From the NCBI GenBank assembly GCA_032128395.1, contig JAQBGV010000237.1, positions 14,764 through 78,763 on the forward strand: a DNA stretch of 64,000 nt, in the 5' to 3' direction. The translations under genes were made by a program, and so were the position numbers. The notes beneath the pieces were generated by a model. That model worked only from the letters and a program-made list of their open reading frames with translations. It did not search any database and was not told the origin of the DNA. This document shows, piece by piece, positions 18,671-28,380 of the stretch; position 1 is the first letter of the stretch, and each line of letters starts with the position of its first letter. This stretch comes from JAQBGV01 sp032128395. GTDB lineage: Bacteria > Planctomycetota > UBA8108 > UBA1146.

Positions 18671-19909
18671 CTACCGGCTCGCCGGGGCGTCGTCACCCTC
18701 ATCGTCGATGGGGTAGGGCTCGCCCTCCGGGCGGAGTTGGCGCTGGTCGCGCATTCGGCCGAGTCGTCGCTCCCGCAGCTGCTTCGCCCGCTCCCGCAGA
18801 TCCTCGACCTGATCGACTTCATCCACGATCTCGATCCCGAGGATCGTCTCGACGATGTCCTCCATCGTGAGCAAGCCGCAAGTGCCGCCGTGTTCGTCCG
18901 CTACCATCGCGATCGGCTCCCGCGCCCCGACGAACGCGTCGAGCGCCTTTCGCAAGGTTCCGATCTCGGGGAGATAGCGGACCTCCCGCGCGAATTCGCC
19001 GAGCGTCGCCGTGCGATTTCCATCGACGGCGACAGCGCGGAGCACGTCGCGTTGGAAGAGATACCCGGTGACGTGATCGCGGTTCCCGACGTAGAGCGGG
19101 ATTCGTGTGTAGGCGCCACCTTCGGGGTCGGCGAGAAACTCTTCGACCGTGGTTTCGGCGGGGAGCATGTAGCAGACGGTACGCGGGGTCATCACGTCCC
19201 CGATCTGGACCTTGTCGAAGTTGAGAATGTTGCGATACAGGTCCTTCTCGTGTCGGCGGAGCTCCCCGGTGGTCGCGGCCATGTCGATCAATGCCTCGAG
19301 TTCTCCCCGCGAGATTCCGTGCTTCTCCCCGCGCGTGAGCAGCCCGGTCAAGGCGCGGGTGAAGAACAGGACCGGGGCCATCACCGCGGTCATCCCTTTC
19401 AGGCAGTAGCCGACGAAGCCGACGAGCGAGCGCGAGTAGGTCGCACCGAGGGTCTTCGGGATGATCTCGGAGAAGGTGAGGATCATGAAGGTGAGCACGC
19501 CGGAGAAGACGCCGACCCAGAAGTCATCCGCGATCTTGCGCATCTGGGCGCCCGCCAGGGTCGCGCCGAGCGTGTTCGAGATGGTGTTCAGGGTGAGGAT
19601 TGCGCTGATCGCGTCGTCGATTCGATGCGTCTTGAGCTCGTAGAGCCAGCGGACTCCCCGACCGGTGTCCCTTCGGTCGGTGAGCGTGGCGAGCGGCACC
19701 GAGAGCAACGCAGCCTCGAGGAGTGAGCAGAGGAAGCTCAATCCGAGCGTGACCGTGGCGTAGACGATCAGGAGCGTCCACTCGGCGTCCAGTGGGTCGA
19801 CCATCGCCAGCGGGAACTCGGCGAGCGGGAGCTCAGCGAGGGGTACGAAGCCTGGAATGCCTCCGGCCGCGAGAAACCCGCCGGCCAAGATCCCCCCGCT
19901 CACCTTCAC
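18671..19909 (-). CDS. CNNM/CorC-family membrane protein with CBS pair
   Basis: Up to 412 residues. After an N-terminal hydrophobic stretch comes a DUF21/CNNM transmembrane domain (about four segments, containing SLLEAALLS and TFSEIIPKTLG, both family signatures), then a cytosolic pair of CBS domains (VMTPRTVCYML through GGTCGLLTMEDIVETILG) and a charged C-terminal tail. The family handles magnesium or cobalt efflux, or is annotated hemolysin-like. A CorC_HlyC C-terminal domain is not evident, so this is the short form. Start GTG 19909 is uncertain: ATG 19804 would remove 35 residues, and neither has a convincing ribosome site. The tRNA gene lies 31 bases downstream. Confidence 0.85.
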   Translation of the reverse strand: MKVSGGILAGGFLAAGGIPGFVPLAELPLAEFPLAMVDPLDAEWTLLIVYATVTLGLSFLCSLLEAALLSVPLATLTDRRDTGRGVRWLYELKTHRIDDAISAILTLNTISNTLGATLAGAQMRKIADDFWVGVFSGVLTFMILTFSEIIPKTLGATYSRSLVGFVGYCLKGMTAVMAPVLFFTRALTGLLTRGEKHGISRGELEALIDMAATTGELRRHEKDLYRNILNFDKVQIGDVMTPRTVCYMLPAETTVEEFLADPEGGAYTRIPLYVGNRDHVTGYLFQRDVLRAVAVDGNRTATLGEFAREVRYLPEIGTLRKALDAFVGAREPIAMVADEHGGTCGLLTMEDIVETILGIEIVDEVDQVEDLRERAKQLRERRLGRMRDQRQLRPEGEPYPIDDEGDDAPASR

Positions 19910-20045
19910 CCCAGCCCAGTTGGATTCCAGAACGCCCCACCGCTATTCAGGCCACCCGCTACTCAGCCCACCACGTGAGCCGCGTGCTAGGGCACCGGTC
20001 TCGGCCAGTCGGGGCAGCTTATCGATTCCTGGGGAGAACGGAAGA

Positions 20046-20075
20046 CGGGCCGAGGGAGTGCGCTCCCTCGGCCCG
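20046..20075 (-). terminator. Strong intrinsic terminator of the secreted-protein gene
   Basis: A perfect 13-bp stem (CGGGCCGAGGGAG / CTCCCTCGGCCCG) with a TGCG loop, 76 bases past the stop of the minus-strand gene ending at 20152. Read on the minus strand it is followed by the T-rich stretch TCTTCCGTTCTCC. Confidence 0.75.
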
Positions 20076-20151
20076 CCATCGTCCACTTCTGCGGTTCGTT
20101 CAAGTCCCGATCCCTCGGATCGGAAGCACTCCTTCGACGGGCTGCTAGTTC

Positions 20152-21006
20152 CTAGTCCTCGGTCTTCTCCCCTTGCATCGCGAGCCCCCCGGGGATGTGC
20201 TTCGAGACCCATTCGGCGGAGAGCCTGCCCTCGATGACGATCCGGAAGACGAACCCATTGACCCTGCCGTTCCAGGCGAGGCCCGCCTGTCCTGGGCCAG
20301 GCTCCTCGACGAACTTCTCATCCTCGGCACTCGACGCAGTGACGCGGCCGCTCTGCATCGCGCTGATCACTCCGTCCCGCATCCGCATCCCGAAGGTCAC
20401 TCGATCCTCGACCGCGAGCTGCGAGAGAGGTTCTGCGGGGATCGGGCGCCCCTTCGGTGCGAGTGTCTTCGACAGCTTCAGGCACTGTCGTCCGACCTGG
20501 CTGCCGACGACCTTCTTGCCCTTGTCCCAGACGTAGATCGTGGAGAGCAGATCCTTCCTGTCGCTCGAGGACATCGAAAGGAAATCGACGGAGAGCTCGA
20601 CGTCACCATCCCACTCCGCCGTGTGCAGGAACGTCCCCCGGTCGGCGATGATCAAGCCGTCCTCGACCGTGGTCCAGGTTCCCTCGTACCCCTGCGACCA
20701 ACGAATGCGACGCTTGGTGTCCTTCATGGCGGGGGTCCAGTCGGCGAGCAGGTCGATATCCTTCGTCGAGAAGTCGTAGACGAGGCGTACACGGCCCTCG
20801 TCCGTGATCTCCGCGGATGTCGCATGGAAGTGCGGGAGGACCACGTCCTCGACGAGCACCGGAGCCGCACTCTTCGCGCTCGGTACCGAGCCCGTAGGGT
20901 CTTCCTGCGCGAGGACCGGGAGTGAGAATGCGAGCCCAACTGCGACGAACAAGAGGAGAACGCGAAAGCCCCGCCGATGAACTTCAGCCTGAGAGAGTTG
21001 TGCCAT
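20152..21006 (-). CDS. Secreted protein of unknown function
   Basis: A 284-residue exported protein with a signal peptide (VLLLFVAVGLAFSLPVLAQE, cleavage near VLA-Q). The mature part is beta-rich: VRLVYDFSTKDIDLLADW, GTFLHTAEWDGDVELSVDFLS and NGFVFRIVIEGRLSAEW have the look of a concanavalin/jelly-roll fold of the kind found in DUF1080-like secreted proteins, but I see no catalytic signature and do not assign a family. Start ATG 21006 follows AAGGAG by eight bases. A strong terminator lies downstream, so it is probably a single-gene unit. Confidence 0.75.
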   Translation of the reverse strand: MAQLSQAEVHRRGFRVLLLFVAVGLAFSLPVLAQEDPTGSVPSAKSAAPVLVEDVVLPHFHATSAEITDEGRVRLVYDFSTKDIDLLADWTPAMKDTKRRIRWSQGYEGTWTTVEDGLIIADRGTFLHTAEWDGDVELSVDFLSMSSSDRKDLLSTIYVWDKGKKVVGSQVGRQCLKLSKTLAPKGRPIPAEPLSQLAVEDRVTFGMRMRDGVISAMQSGRVTASSAEDEKFVEEPGPGQAGLAWNGRVNGFVFRIVIEGRLSAEWVSKHIPGGLAMQGEKTED

Positions 21007-21491
21007 CGAGATACTCCTTCCCGAGCCCTTGCAGCGTGACCCTGAACCCGTGGCAGCCTTGTCAGGGGCTGAGGATGGGCCAGGGACTCGATGTCGGGCC
21101 CCCGGATCCAGGCGGGGGGAGGGGGCTCGACGCGCCGGCCATGCAACACCCGGACCGAAGCTCGATGTCGACCTCTTCTCTGCGCCGCTGAACTCGATCG
21201 CGAAGTAGCCCATCGGCCGGTGGTTCGCCCGCTGCGGACCAAATCCGCGCCCGGTGATCCTCCGCGTGAAACGCCCGGGCGCGAGTCTGGACCGGTCGCT
21301 CCGGCGTCGGTACCCGGGGATGGGTACCCGGGGACTTGGCGATCCCCACCACATCTCGAGGCGGCTCGGACCCTTGCGGGAGCCGTGGCGATACGCTCCT
21401 GTATCTCCCGTTCGGCACGCCCCAGTCGGGGTGCTCGCCCGAGGTGGGGTCTCTTCTGAGGTCGTCGTTGGACATGGGAATGAGGGACGCG
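21007..21491. other. 485-bp divergent intergenic region
   Basis: I see no convincing gene here between two divergent secreted-protein genes. The frame of the hydrolase gene stays open back to 21336, but coding character is absent. The one recognisable feature is a short tandem duplication, GGTACCCGGGGAT then GGTACCCGGGGAC, at about 21309-21334. Promoters for both flanking genes should be here but I cannot place them. Confidence 0.6.
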
Positions 21492-22904
21492 ATGCCCCGT
21501 CGGAGGTTCGAACTGAGGATTCTCGCCAGACGCATCGCACGGGTACTCGTCCCGGTTCTGCTCTGCGTCGGATTCGCCGCCCCTCTCTTTTCGCAGGGGG
21601 AAGAGCGAGAGCCGGGTCCAGGAGCGAAGCCCCACCAACTCTACGAATCGACCTCGAGAGGCGGTCTCCGCTACACCTGGGTCATCCCGAAGCAGCTCGG
21701 TCCCGAAGGGGATCGAGCAATCACCGTCCTCCTCCACGGCACCGGACTCGACTATCGGTGGGGTCACGCGAACCACGGTGCAGGCCGGTTTCGCCCCGAC
21801 GACGTGGTGGTGTCGGTCGATGGCACTTCTCCGGCCCAAGATGGGAGCCGCCTCTTTCTCGGCGAATCGAAGGACGGGGACGCATTCCACGAGTATCTCG
21901 TCGAGATGCGAGAGAAGTTCGCGGTCGATCGCGTCTTCCTCTACGGGCACAGCCAAGGGGGATTTTTCGTCGCGTATTACGCGGGTCTGCATCCGGAGGA
22001 TGTGGACGGCATCGTCGCCCACGCTTCGGGAGCGTGGTCGAACTCGAAAACCACCGGCAAGGTTCGCGACCTACCGATCGTATTCCTCCACGGCACCGCC
22101 GACCCGGTCGTCCCCTTCACGAACTCGACCGGCACTCTTGATCACTACCGAAAGCAGGGGCTCGACCTCGCCCGACTCCGACGTCTCCCCGGATACAATC
22201 ACTGGCCGAACGAGGTGCGGGCGGGAGAGTGCATCACCTGGTGCGCGGGAATGGCCACGGACAACGCGGCCTACGCACTCGCTTGCGCCGAGGAGCTGCT
22301 CCGCGCGAAGGGGAAGGACGGCGTTCAGTATCAGACCGCCGTCGATTATTCGGGCGCGGCTGCGATCCTCGGCAGGTTCTCGCCGAACTCGAAGCGCAAG
22401 TTGAGGAAGTCGCCGAAAGAGGCCGCGCAGATCGCGAAGACGCTCCTTTCGAAGATCGAATCGGCCGGCAAGAAGCACAGCAAGGAGATTCAAAAGGGCC
22501 TGCCCGGCGGTCTTCGCCTCGACGGCGGGCCCTGGCTCGGTCACCTGCTCGCGGTCCGGGAAGACATGCGCGGGGTGCCGGCGATCGAAGCTCTCTGCAA
22601 GGCGCTGAAGTTCGATGACAAGGTCAAGGAGCACCACGCCGCGGTTCGGCGGGCACTGAAGCCGTGGTACGACGGCAAGACTCCCGCCGAGATCTACGCT
22701 GCCGCGATCGAGGAGATCCCGAATGCATTCCTGTACGACGCGTGGCCCCCCGAGTACGGCGCGAAATTGATGGAGTGGCACGAATCGGCGGAATCCCTCG
22801 GCATCACTCCGAAGGACCGTGCCCGTTTCGCGCCGGTCGAAGCGTGGCGAAAGGGACTGATCGACGGGGAGAAGGAGTATCGGGAGCTCTGGCTGCGCTG
22901 GTGA
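21492..22904 (+). CDS. Secreted alpha/beta-hydrolase (esterase/depolymerase-like)
   Basis: About 470 residues with a signal peptide (VLVPVLLCVGFAAPLFSQG). The catalytic domain shows an oxyanion region (TVLLHGTGLDYRWG), the nucleophile elbow GHSQGG, the acid in HGTADPVVPF and the histidine in YNHWPNE, so the Ser-Asp-His triad is complete. It resembles PHB-depolymerase or feruloyl-esterase-like polyester and ester hydrolases. The last ~200 residues are a separate lysine-rich helical extension with no recognised domain. ATG 21492 is preferred because GAGGG sits six bases upstream; ATG 21474 and 21480 are alternatives. It converges with the next gene, with stop codons 3 bases apart. Confidence 0.82.
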   Translation: MPRRRFELRILARRIARVLVPVLLCVGFAAPLFSQGEEREPGPGAKPHQLYESTSRGGLRYTWVIPKQLGPEGDRAITVLLHGTGLDYRWGHANHGAGRFRPDDVVVSVDGTSPAQDGSRLFLGESKDGDAFHEYLVEMREKFAVDRVFLYGHSQGGFFVAYYAGLHPEDVDGIVAHASGAWSNSKTTGKVRDLPIVFLHGTADPVVPFTNSTGTLDHYRKQGLDLARLRRLPGYNHWPNEVRAGECITWCAGMATDNAAYALACAEELLRAKGKDGVQYQTAVDYSGAAAILGRFSPNSKRKLRKSPKEAAQIAKTLLSKIESAGKKHSKEIQKGLPGGLRLDGGPWLGHLLAVREDMRGVPAIEALCKALKFDDKVKEHHAAVRRALKPWYDGKTPAEIYAAAIEEIPNAFLYDAWPPEYGAKLMEWHESAESLGITPKDRARFAPVEAWRKGLIDGEKEYRELWLRW

Positions 22905-22907
22905 CCG

Positions 22908-23903
22908 CTACTGTCCCAGGCGATTCTCGATCGCCGCCCGCAGCTCCTCGTTCTCGATCGAGGGGAGGAGCTGTCGCAGCGCCGCGAGCGCCCGCGCGCT
23001 CCCCTGCAACAGGAGAGCGGAGAGTGCATCATCCCGATGGGACTCCTGCGTCTCGATCCAGTGGACGAGGAGGTCCGCGGCGCGATCGCCCGGGATGTGA
23101 GCCAGTGCGAAGAGCACCGTCTCCTCATCCGCTCCGTCGAGGTCGGGGGTGGCGAGCCGCATCTCGAGCTGGTCGAGCCACCCGGCGGTCAGGTCTGGGT
23201 TCTCCCCTCCGTGGAAGGCCAGCAGCATCGGGAGCAGTGCATCGTCGAACAGCTCGTGGCGAAACTCTGTGAGGGCCGGGCTCAATTCTTCTGCATCACG
23301 TCCGGAGAGATGGAGACCGTAGGCGAGGAAACTCTCGTGCTCCTCGGCGAGCGTTCGGAAAAATCGACCCATCCAGAGCTCTTCCTGCTTGAAAGCCGCT
23401 CCGATCAAGTCGTTCGCCCCACTCTTGGCGGTGCGTATGAAATCCTCGAGGAGAGTTTCGAAGAGGGGGTACCCCGCTTCCCCGAACGCGAGGAGGTCAG
23501 CCCCGAGCAGCCACAACGCCTCGAGATCTCCGGCGGCGATCGCTCGCTCGTACGCTGCCTCCGCCTCCTCGAGCTTGGTGATGACTCGCCCCGGGCCGCT
23601 CGCCGGCGAGAAGCGTTGGGTGGGGGTGTCGGTGGACTCGGAGTCCTGCTCCCCATCCGCGGCCGGCGTCTGGCGTTGCGCCCGCGAAAGCTCCGAGCGC
23701 AGGCGCGCTTCCTCGAGGCGAGATAGCTTCAATTCCGAGTTCAGCTCGTGGATTCGTCCCCCGAGGTCGGCGGGGGACTCGATTCCGGCGGATGAATCAG
23801 GGGTCCCGGACGCATCGGTGGGGGACGAGGCCACTTGGACGCCGATCAGGAACCCGCCGAGGATGGAGAGTGAGACGACGATGATGATGCGAAGGGCGGC
23901 CAT
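22908..23903 (-). CDS. Membrane-anchored coiled-coil / helical-repeat protein
   Basis: A 331-residue protein: one N-terminal membrane segment (LRIIIVVSLSILGGFLIGVQ), a charged coiled coil (IHELNSELKLSRLEEARLR), a low-complexity linker, then ~220 residues of regular helices (ADLLVHWIETQESHRDDAL, ARALAALRQLLPSIENEELR) that look like HEAT-type repeats. No enzymatic motif is present. Start ATG 23903 has GGAGGTG five bases upstream. Function unknown; the architecture suggests a protein-binding scaffold in the envelope. Confidence 0.7.
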   Translation of the reverse strand: MAALRIIIVVSLSILGGFLIGVQVASSPTDASGTPDSSAGIESPADLGGRIHELNSELKLSRLEEARLRSELSRAQRQTPAADGEQDSESTDTPTQRFSPASGPGRVITKLEEAEAAYERAIAAGDLEALWLLGADLLAFGEAGYPLFETLLEDFIRTAKSGANDLIGAAFKQEELWMGRFFRTLAEEHESFLAYGLHLSGRDAEELSPALTEFRHELFDDALLPMLLAFHGGENPDLTAGWLDQLEMRLATPDLDGADEETVLFALAHIPGDRAADLLVHWIETQESHRDDALSALLLQGSARALAALRQLLPSIENEELRAAIENRLGQ

Positions 23904-24145
23904 GCCACCTCCAACCGGGCGCGGACCGGATCGGCTGCCCCGCAATTGTCGCACACCCAACCGGCTAGGAGGCGGTCGGGATACCTCGATCTGAGCCGCC
24001 GTCCGACCGGGCGTGAGCAAGCCGGCGACGTCCGAATCGAGGTTTTCCGACAGTCTCCTCGGGGTGCCGCGGAGCCCGTTCCCCCCCTCAAGCAGGTGAG
24101 GCATCGAGCCGATCTCTGATGATGGAACCAGACCAGGAGCGACCG

Positions 24146-24454
24146 ATGGCCGACGCGCCGGATTCCACGCTGAATGAATCTCGGAGCCGGACGATCCGGA
24201 AGAACCTCGATGCCCTCCTCGATGTCGAGATTCCCCTGATCGCCGTCCTGGCGGAGAAGAGCCTCAGCCTGTCGGAGATCCTCGATCTCGCGGTGGACAG
24301 CGTCATCGTCTTCTCGAAGCACAATTCCGACCCCATCTCGCTGCGTGTGAACAACGTCGAGGTCGGATCGGGGAAGACGATCAAGGTCGGGGACCACTTC
24401 GGGCTGCATCTGCGCCAATACTCCCCGGAGAAGGTCGTCCACACCCTCCTTTGA
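24146..24454 (+). CDS. fliN: FliN-type flagellar switch protein (stand-alone copy)
   Basis: A 102-residue protein that is almost all SpoA/FliN domain: LDALLDVEIPLIAVLAEKSL, then the SEILDLAVDSVIVF segment and the C-terminal NVEVGSGKTIKVGDHFGL strand order. FliN forms the C-ring with FliM and FliG and controls rotation. ATG 24146 is chosen because GGAG lies seven bases upstream; ATG 24119 would add nine residues. This copy lies 230 bases upstream of the FlrB-like kinase and ~3 kb before the main operon, while a second, longer fliN is inside the operon. The 242 bases before it show no gene. Confidence 0.85.
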   Translation: MADAPDSTLNESRSRTIRKNLDALLDVEIPLIAVLAEKSLSLSEILDLAVDSVIVFSKHNSDPISLRVNNVEVGSGKTIKVGDHFGLHLRQYSPEKVVHTLL

Positions 24455-24602
24455 CGTAACTCCTTCCCTGGACGGTGCTTCCGAGGAATAGTTCCACCCC
24501 GGCACCACTCACATCCCGGTAACTCATTTCTAGCGAATGACTTAGAGCCGTCGGGCTCGGTTCATGTCCCCAGATTTCTCTTCTGCTCTCCTCTCGGTGT
24601 CC

Positions 24603-24631
24603 TTTACAGTTTATAAAGTACAAGTTATGGT
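24603..24631 (+). promoter_or_regulatory. Candidate sigma-70 promoter for the flagellar kinase-regulator pair
   Basis: An AT-rich island in otherwise GC-rich DNA contains TTTACA (24603-24608), a 17-base spacer and TATGGT (24626-24631), a fair match to -35/-10 elements. It would start transcription about 45 bases before the kinase start codon. Confidence 0.5.
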
Positions 24632-24684
24632 GTGTTCGAACGGCCGTGCTACGCCCACGGCCCAGTGGAGAGGGTGACGACCGA

Positions 24685-25571
24685 ATGGACTCGGGACGCG
24701 TGGCGCTCTCACCCCCCTCCACCGAGGAGGGGGAGGAACTGCGCCGCCTCCTCGATGAGTACAAGGGAGTGACCTCCCGGCTCGTCGCATCGCATGACAC
24801 GCTCCGGGCGCAACTCGCCGCGGTGAGACTCGAGCTCGCGGAGAAGAACCGCGAACTCGAACGTCGCAAGCGCCTCGAGGCGCTCGGCCGCGTCGCGGCC
24901 GGGGTCGCCCATGAGTTCCGCAATCCTCTCGGAGGGATCCGGCTGACCGTCGACACCCTGCGGCGAGAGCTCGACGGGGATCGGGCGCGCGAGCGAGTCG
25001 AGAGAATCGCCCGCGCGGTCGAGCACCTGGACCGGATCGTGGGCGACCTGATGAACTTCACCCGGGAGACCCCCCTCGAGCTGCGCCCGCACCCGATCGG
25101 CGCGTTGCTCGACGCCGCCGAGGAGATCGCTTTCGCCGGCGTCACCGACGACCTCCCGGAGATCGCTCGACTGGGGGATTCGGAGTGGTGCCTGCACGTC
25201 GATCGTCACGCGTTCGTGCAGGTCCTCGCCAATCTCCTCGACAACGCACGCAGGGCGATGGTGGGGACGGGGACTCTCTCCGCTGCCGGACCGCACATTT
25301 GCTTCACCTGGGGGAACCGAGAACGCAGCGCTTGGCTCGAGATCTCGGACCGTGGACCAGGGATCCCCGACGGAGAAGAGGAGCGGATCTTCCATCCGTT
25401 CCACTCCCTCCGAGAGGGTGGGACCGGTCTCGGCCTGGCGATCGTCCACAGCCGAGTCGAGTCGCACGGTGGTGCGATCACGGTCGTCGAGGGGAAAACG
25501 GGTGCACCGGCGGGGTTCGAGGGCGCTCGCTTCCGCATCGAGCTACCCACGGGTGGCGGGAAGGGGGAGTG

Positions 25572-25572
<1 letters not shown>
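24685..25572 (+). CDS. Cytosolic sensor histidine kinase, FlrB-like
   Basis: A 295-residue kinase without membrane segments. Residues ~10-65 are coiled coil (LRRLLDEYKGVTSRLV, LELAEKNRELERRKRLEALG), followed by the HisKA dimerisation helix with phospho-acceptor H76 in AHEFRNPLGGI, then an ATPase domain with NLLDNARRA (N box), DRGPGIPDG (G1) and GGTGLGLAI (G2). There is no PAS or periplasmic sensor, as in FlrB/FleS/FlgS kinases that read flagellar assembly state. ATG 24685 follows GAGAGGG. Its stop overlaps the start of the response regulator by one base, and the flgB operon follows, which supports a role in the flagellar transcription cascade. Confidence 0.88.
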
Positions 25573-26945
<1,373 letters not shown>

Positions 26946-27107
26946 GCGGTCGGGAGGGGCCGACCGCTTCCGCCTCTGGAGGCGGATTCCGCCGGTGCGC
27001 GGCTCCCGGGGAAACCTGGGAGTCGCGCCCCCGCTCGGCTCCACAAGTCCAGGTGAAATCCACTCTTGTGAAGTGGGCGCCGGCCCCTTCGCCGCGGGTC
27101 TCGAGCG

Positions 27108-27123
27108 TGGCACCTGCTGTGCT
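27108..27123 (+). promoter_or_regulatory. Sigma-54 promoter of the flgB operon
   Basis: TGGCACCTGCTGTGCT has an exact -24 element (TGGCAC) and GC at -12 with the required GG-N10-GC spacing. Transcription would begin near 27135, before the GAGGAGG ribosome site of flgB at about 27152. The gene just upstream encodes a sigma-54 activator. Confidence 0.75.
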
Positions 27124-27162
27124 CCGGGCGTCGAGTCGCTCGGTGAAGAACGAGGAGGACCA

Positions 27163-27606
27163 GTGAGCCAGATCTTCGCGGGCATGTTCGAAGGCGGGAC
27201 GCTCGCCGGGCTCGAGCGGTCGATCGACTTCACGTCCGAGCGTCACCGGAGCCTTCTCTCGAACGTCGCCAACGCCGACACGCCGGGATACCGCCGGCGC
27301 GATATCGATGCCGTGGAGTTCCACCGGGAGCTCTCCCGAGCCTACGAACGCGGTGCTCGGCGGGTCGATGGTGCTTTCGGAGGACTCGACAAAGGGAATC
27401 AGCGCCTCGCCGCCGGGGCCCGGCCCTTCGGTTTCGCGTCCCTCGGCCGCGGTCCGCTCCGTCACGACGGGAACGACGTCTCGGTGGAGCGGGAGATGGC
27501 GCTCCTCGCCCAGAACGCGGGGGAGTACTCGGCGTACTCCGCGCTCCTCCGGAAGGGTTTCCGACAACTGCGCGCGGCCATCACTGGTCGCCCTGAGGAA
27601 GGGTAG
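27163..27606 (+). CDS. flgB: Flagellar proximal rod protein FlgB
   Basis: A 147-residue rod protein. The N-terminal rod signature is present (RHRSLLSNVANADTPGYRRR), as is the C-terminal helix (VSVEREMALLAQNAGEYSAY), the two ends that pack together in rod and hook proteins. Start GTG 27163 has GAGGAGG seven bases upstream. First gene of the sigma-54-driven operon; flgC begins 8 bases after its stop. Confidence 0.93.
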   Translation: MSQIFAGMFEGGTLAGLERSIDFTSERHRSLLSNVANADTPGYRRRDIDAVEFHRELSRAYERGARRVDGAFGGLDKGNQRLAAGARPFGFASLGRGPLRHDGNDVSVEREMALLAQNAGEYSAYSALLRKGFRQLRAAITGRPEEG

Positions 27607-27614
27607 TCTGAGCG

Positions 27615-28010
27615 ATGCTCCGCACCCTCGACATCTCCGCGTCTGGTCTCGAGGCCCACCGGGTCTGGATGAACACGATCGCGGAGAACATCGCGAACGC
27701 GAACACGATCGAGCGAGACGGCAAGAACTCGCCCTACCGCCGGAAAGAGCCGGTCTTCTCGGTCGCGCGGAACGGCAACCCCGGCGCCGTGCAAGTGACC
27801 GGAGTCGTCGAGGATCCATCTCCCTTCCGAATGGAGCACGATCCGAACCACCCTCTGGCCGACGCCGAGGGTCGAGTCGCGTACCCGAACGTCCAAGTCA
27901 TCCAGGAGATGGTCGACATGATGATGGCGAACCGCTCCTACGAGGCGAACGTCACCGCGATGGATGTCACCAAGAGCATGTTCAGCTCCGCGCTCCGGAT
28001 CCTGGCGTAG
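27615..28010 (+). CDS. flgC: Flagellar proximal rod protein FlgC
   Basis: A 131-residue rod protein of normal length. It starts with LDISASGLEAHRVWMNTIAENIANANTI-type sequence (the family's N-terminal helix and ANT turn), has a central DPNHPLADAEGRVAYPNV segment diagnostic of FlgC, and ends VDMMMANRSYEANVTAMDVTK-like helix. It assembles on FlgB/FliE in the proximal rod. The 10-base gap to fliE and same strand indicate co-transcription. Confidence 0.95.
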   Translation: MLRTLDISASGLEAHRVWMNTIAENIANANTIERDGKNSPYRRKEPVFSVARNGNPGAVQVTGVVEDPSPFRMEHDPNHPLADAEGRVAYPNVQVIQEMVDMMMANRSYEANVTAMDVTKSMFSSALRILA

Positions 28011-28020
28011 GGAGGCCGCG

Positions 28021-28341
28021 ATGGCGATCGACGGACCGCTGCAGGTTCCGGGAGTCGGGCCGGCCCAGCCGGCCAAGCCCGCATCCCCGATGGACCCCAT
28101 GCGACACGACGGGGCCACAGGGACGTCGTTCAAGGAGATCCTGCGCACCTCGATCCAAGAGGTGAATCAGCTCCAGGTGCAGGCGGATGCGGCGATTCGG
28201 GAGCTCACGCTCGGCCGAACCGACAACGTCTCCGCGGTCGTGAACCAGGTGGAGAAGGCAGACCTCGCGTTCCGGGCGTTGCTCGCGGTGCGCAACAAGC
28301 TGATGGACGCCTACGAGGAGATCAACCGACTCCGAATTTGA
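28021..28341 (+). CDS. fliE: MS-ring/rod adaptor FliE
   Basis: A 106-residue protein with a Pro/Ala-rich N-terminus, then the FliE helix pair: FKEILRTSIQEVNQLQVQAD and the C-terminal QVEKADLAFRALLAVRNKLMDAYEEI. FliE joins the FliF ring to the rod and is the first export substrate. The ATG at 28021 follows GGAGG by five bases. Its position between flgC and fliF is the usual one. Confidence 0.95.
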   Translation: MAIDGPLQVPGVGPAQPAKPASPMDPMRHDGATGTSFKEILRTSIQEVNQLQVQADAAIRELTLGRTDNVSAVVNQVEKADLAFRALLAVRNKLMDAYEEINRLRI

Positions 28342-28380
28342 AGCCGTGGCAACGGACGCCGCGCGCGATGAGAGGGGACC

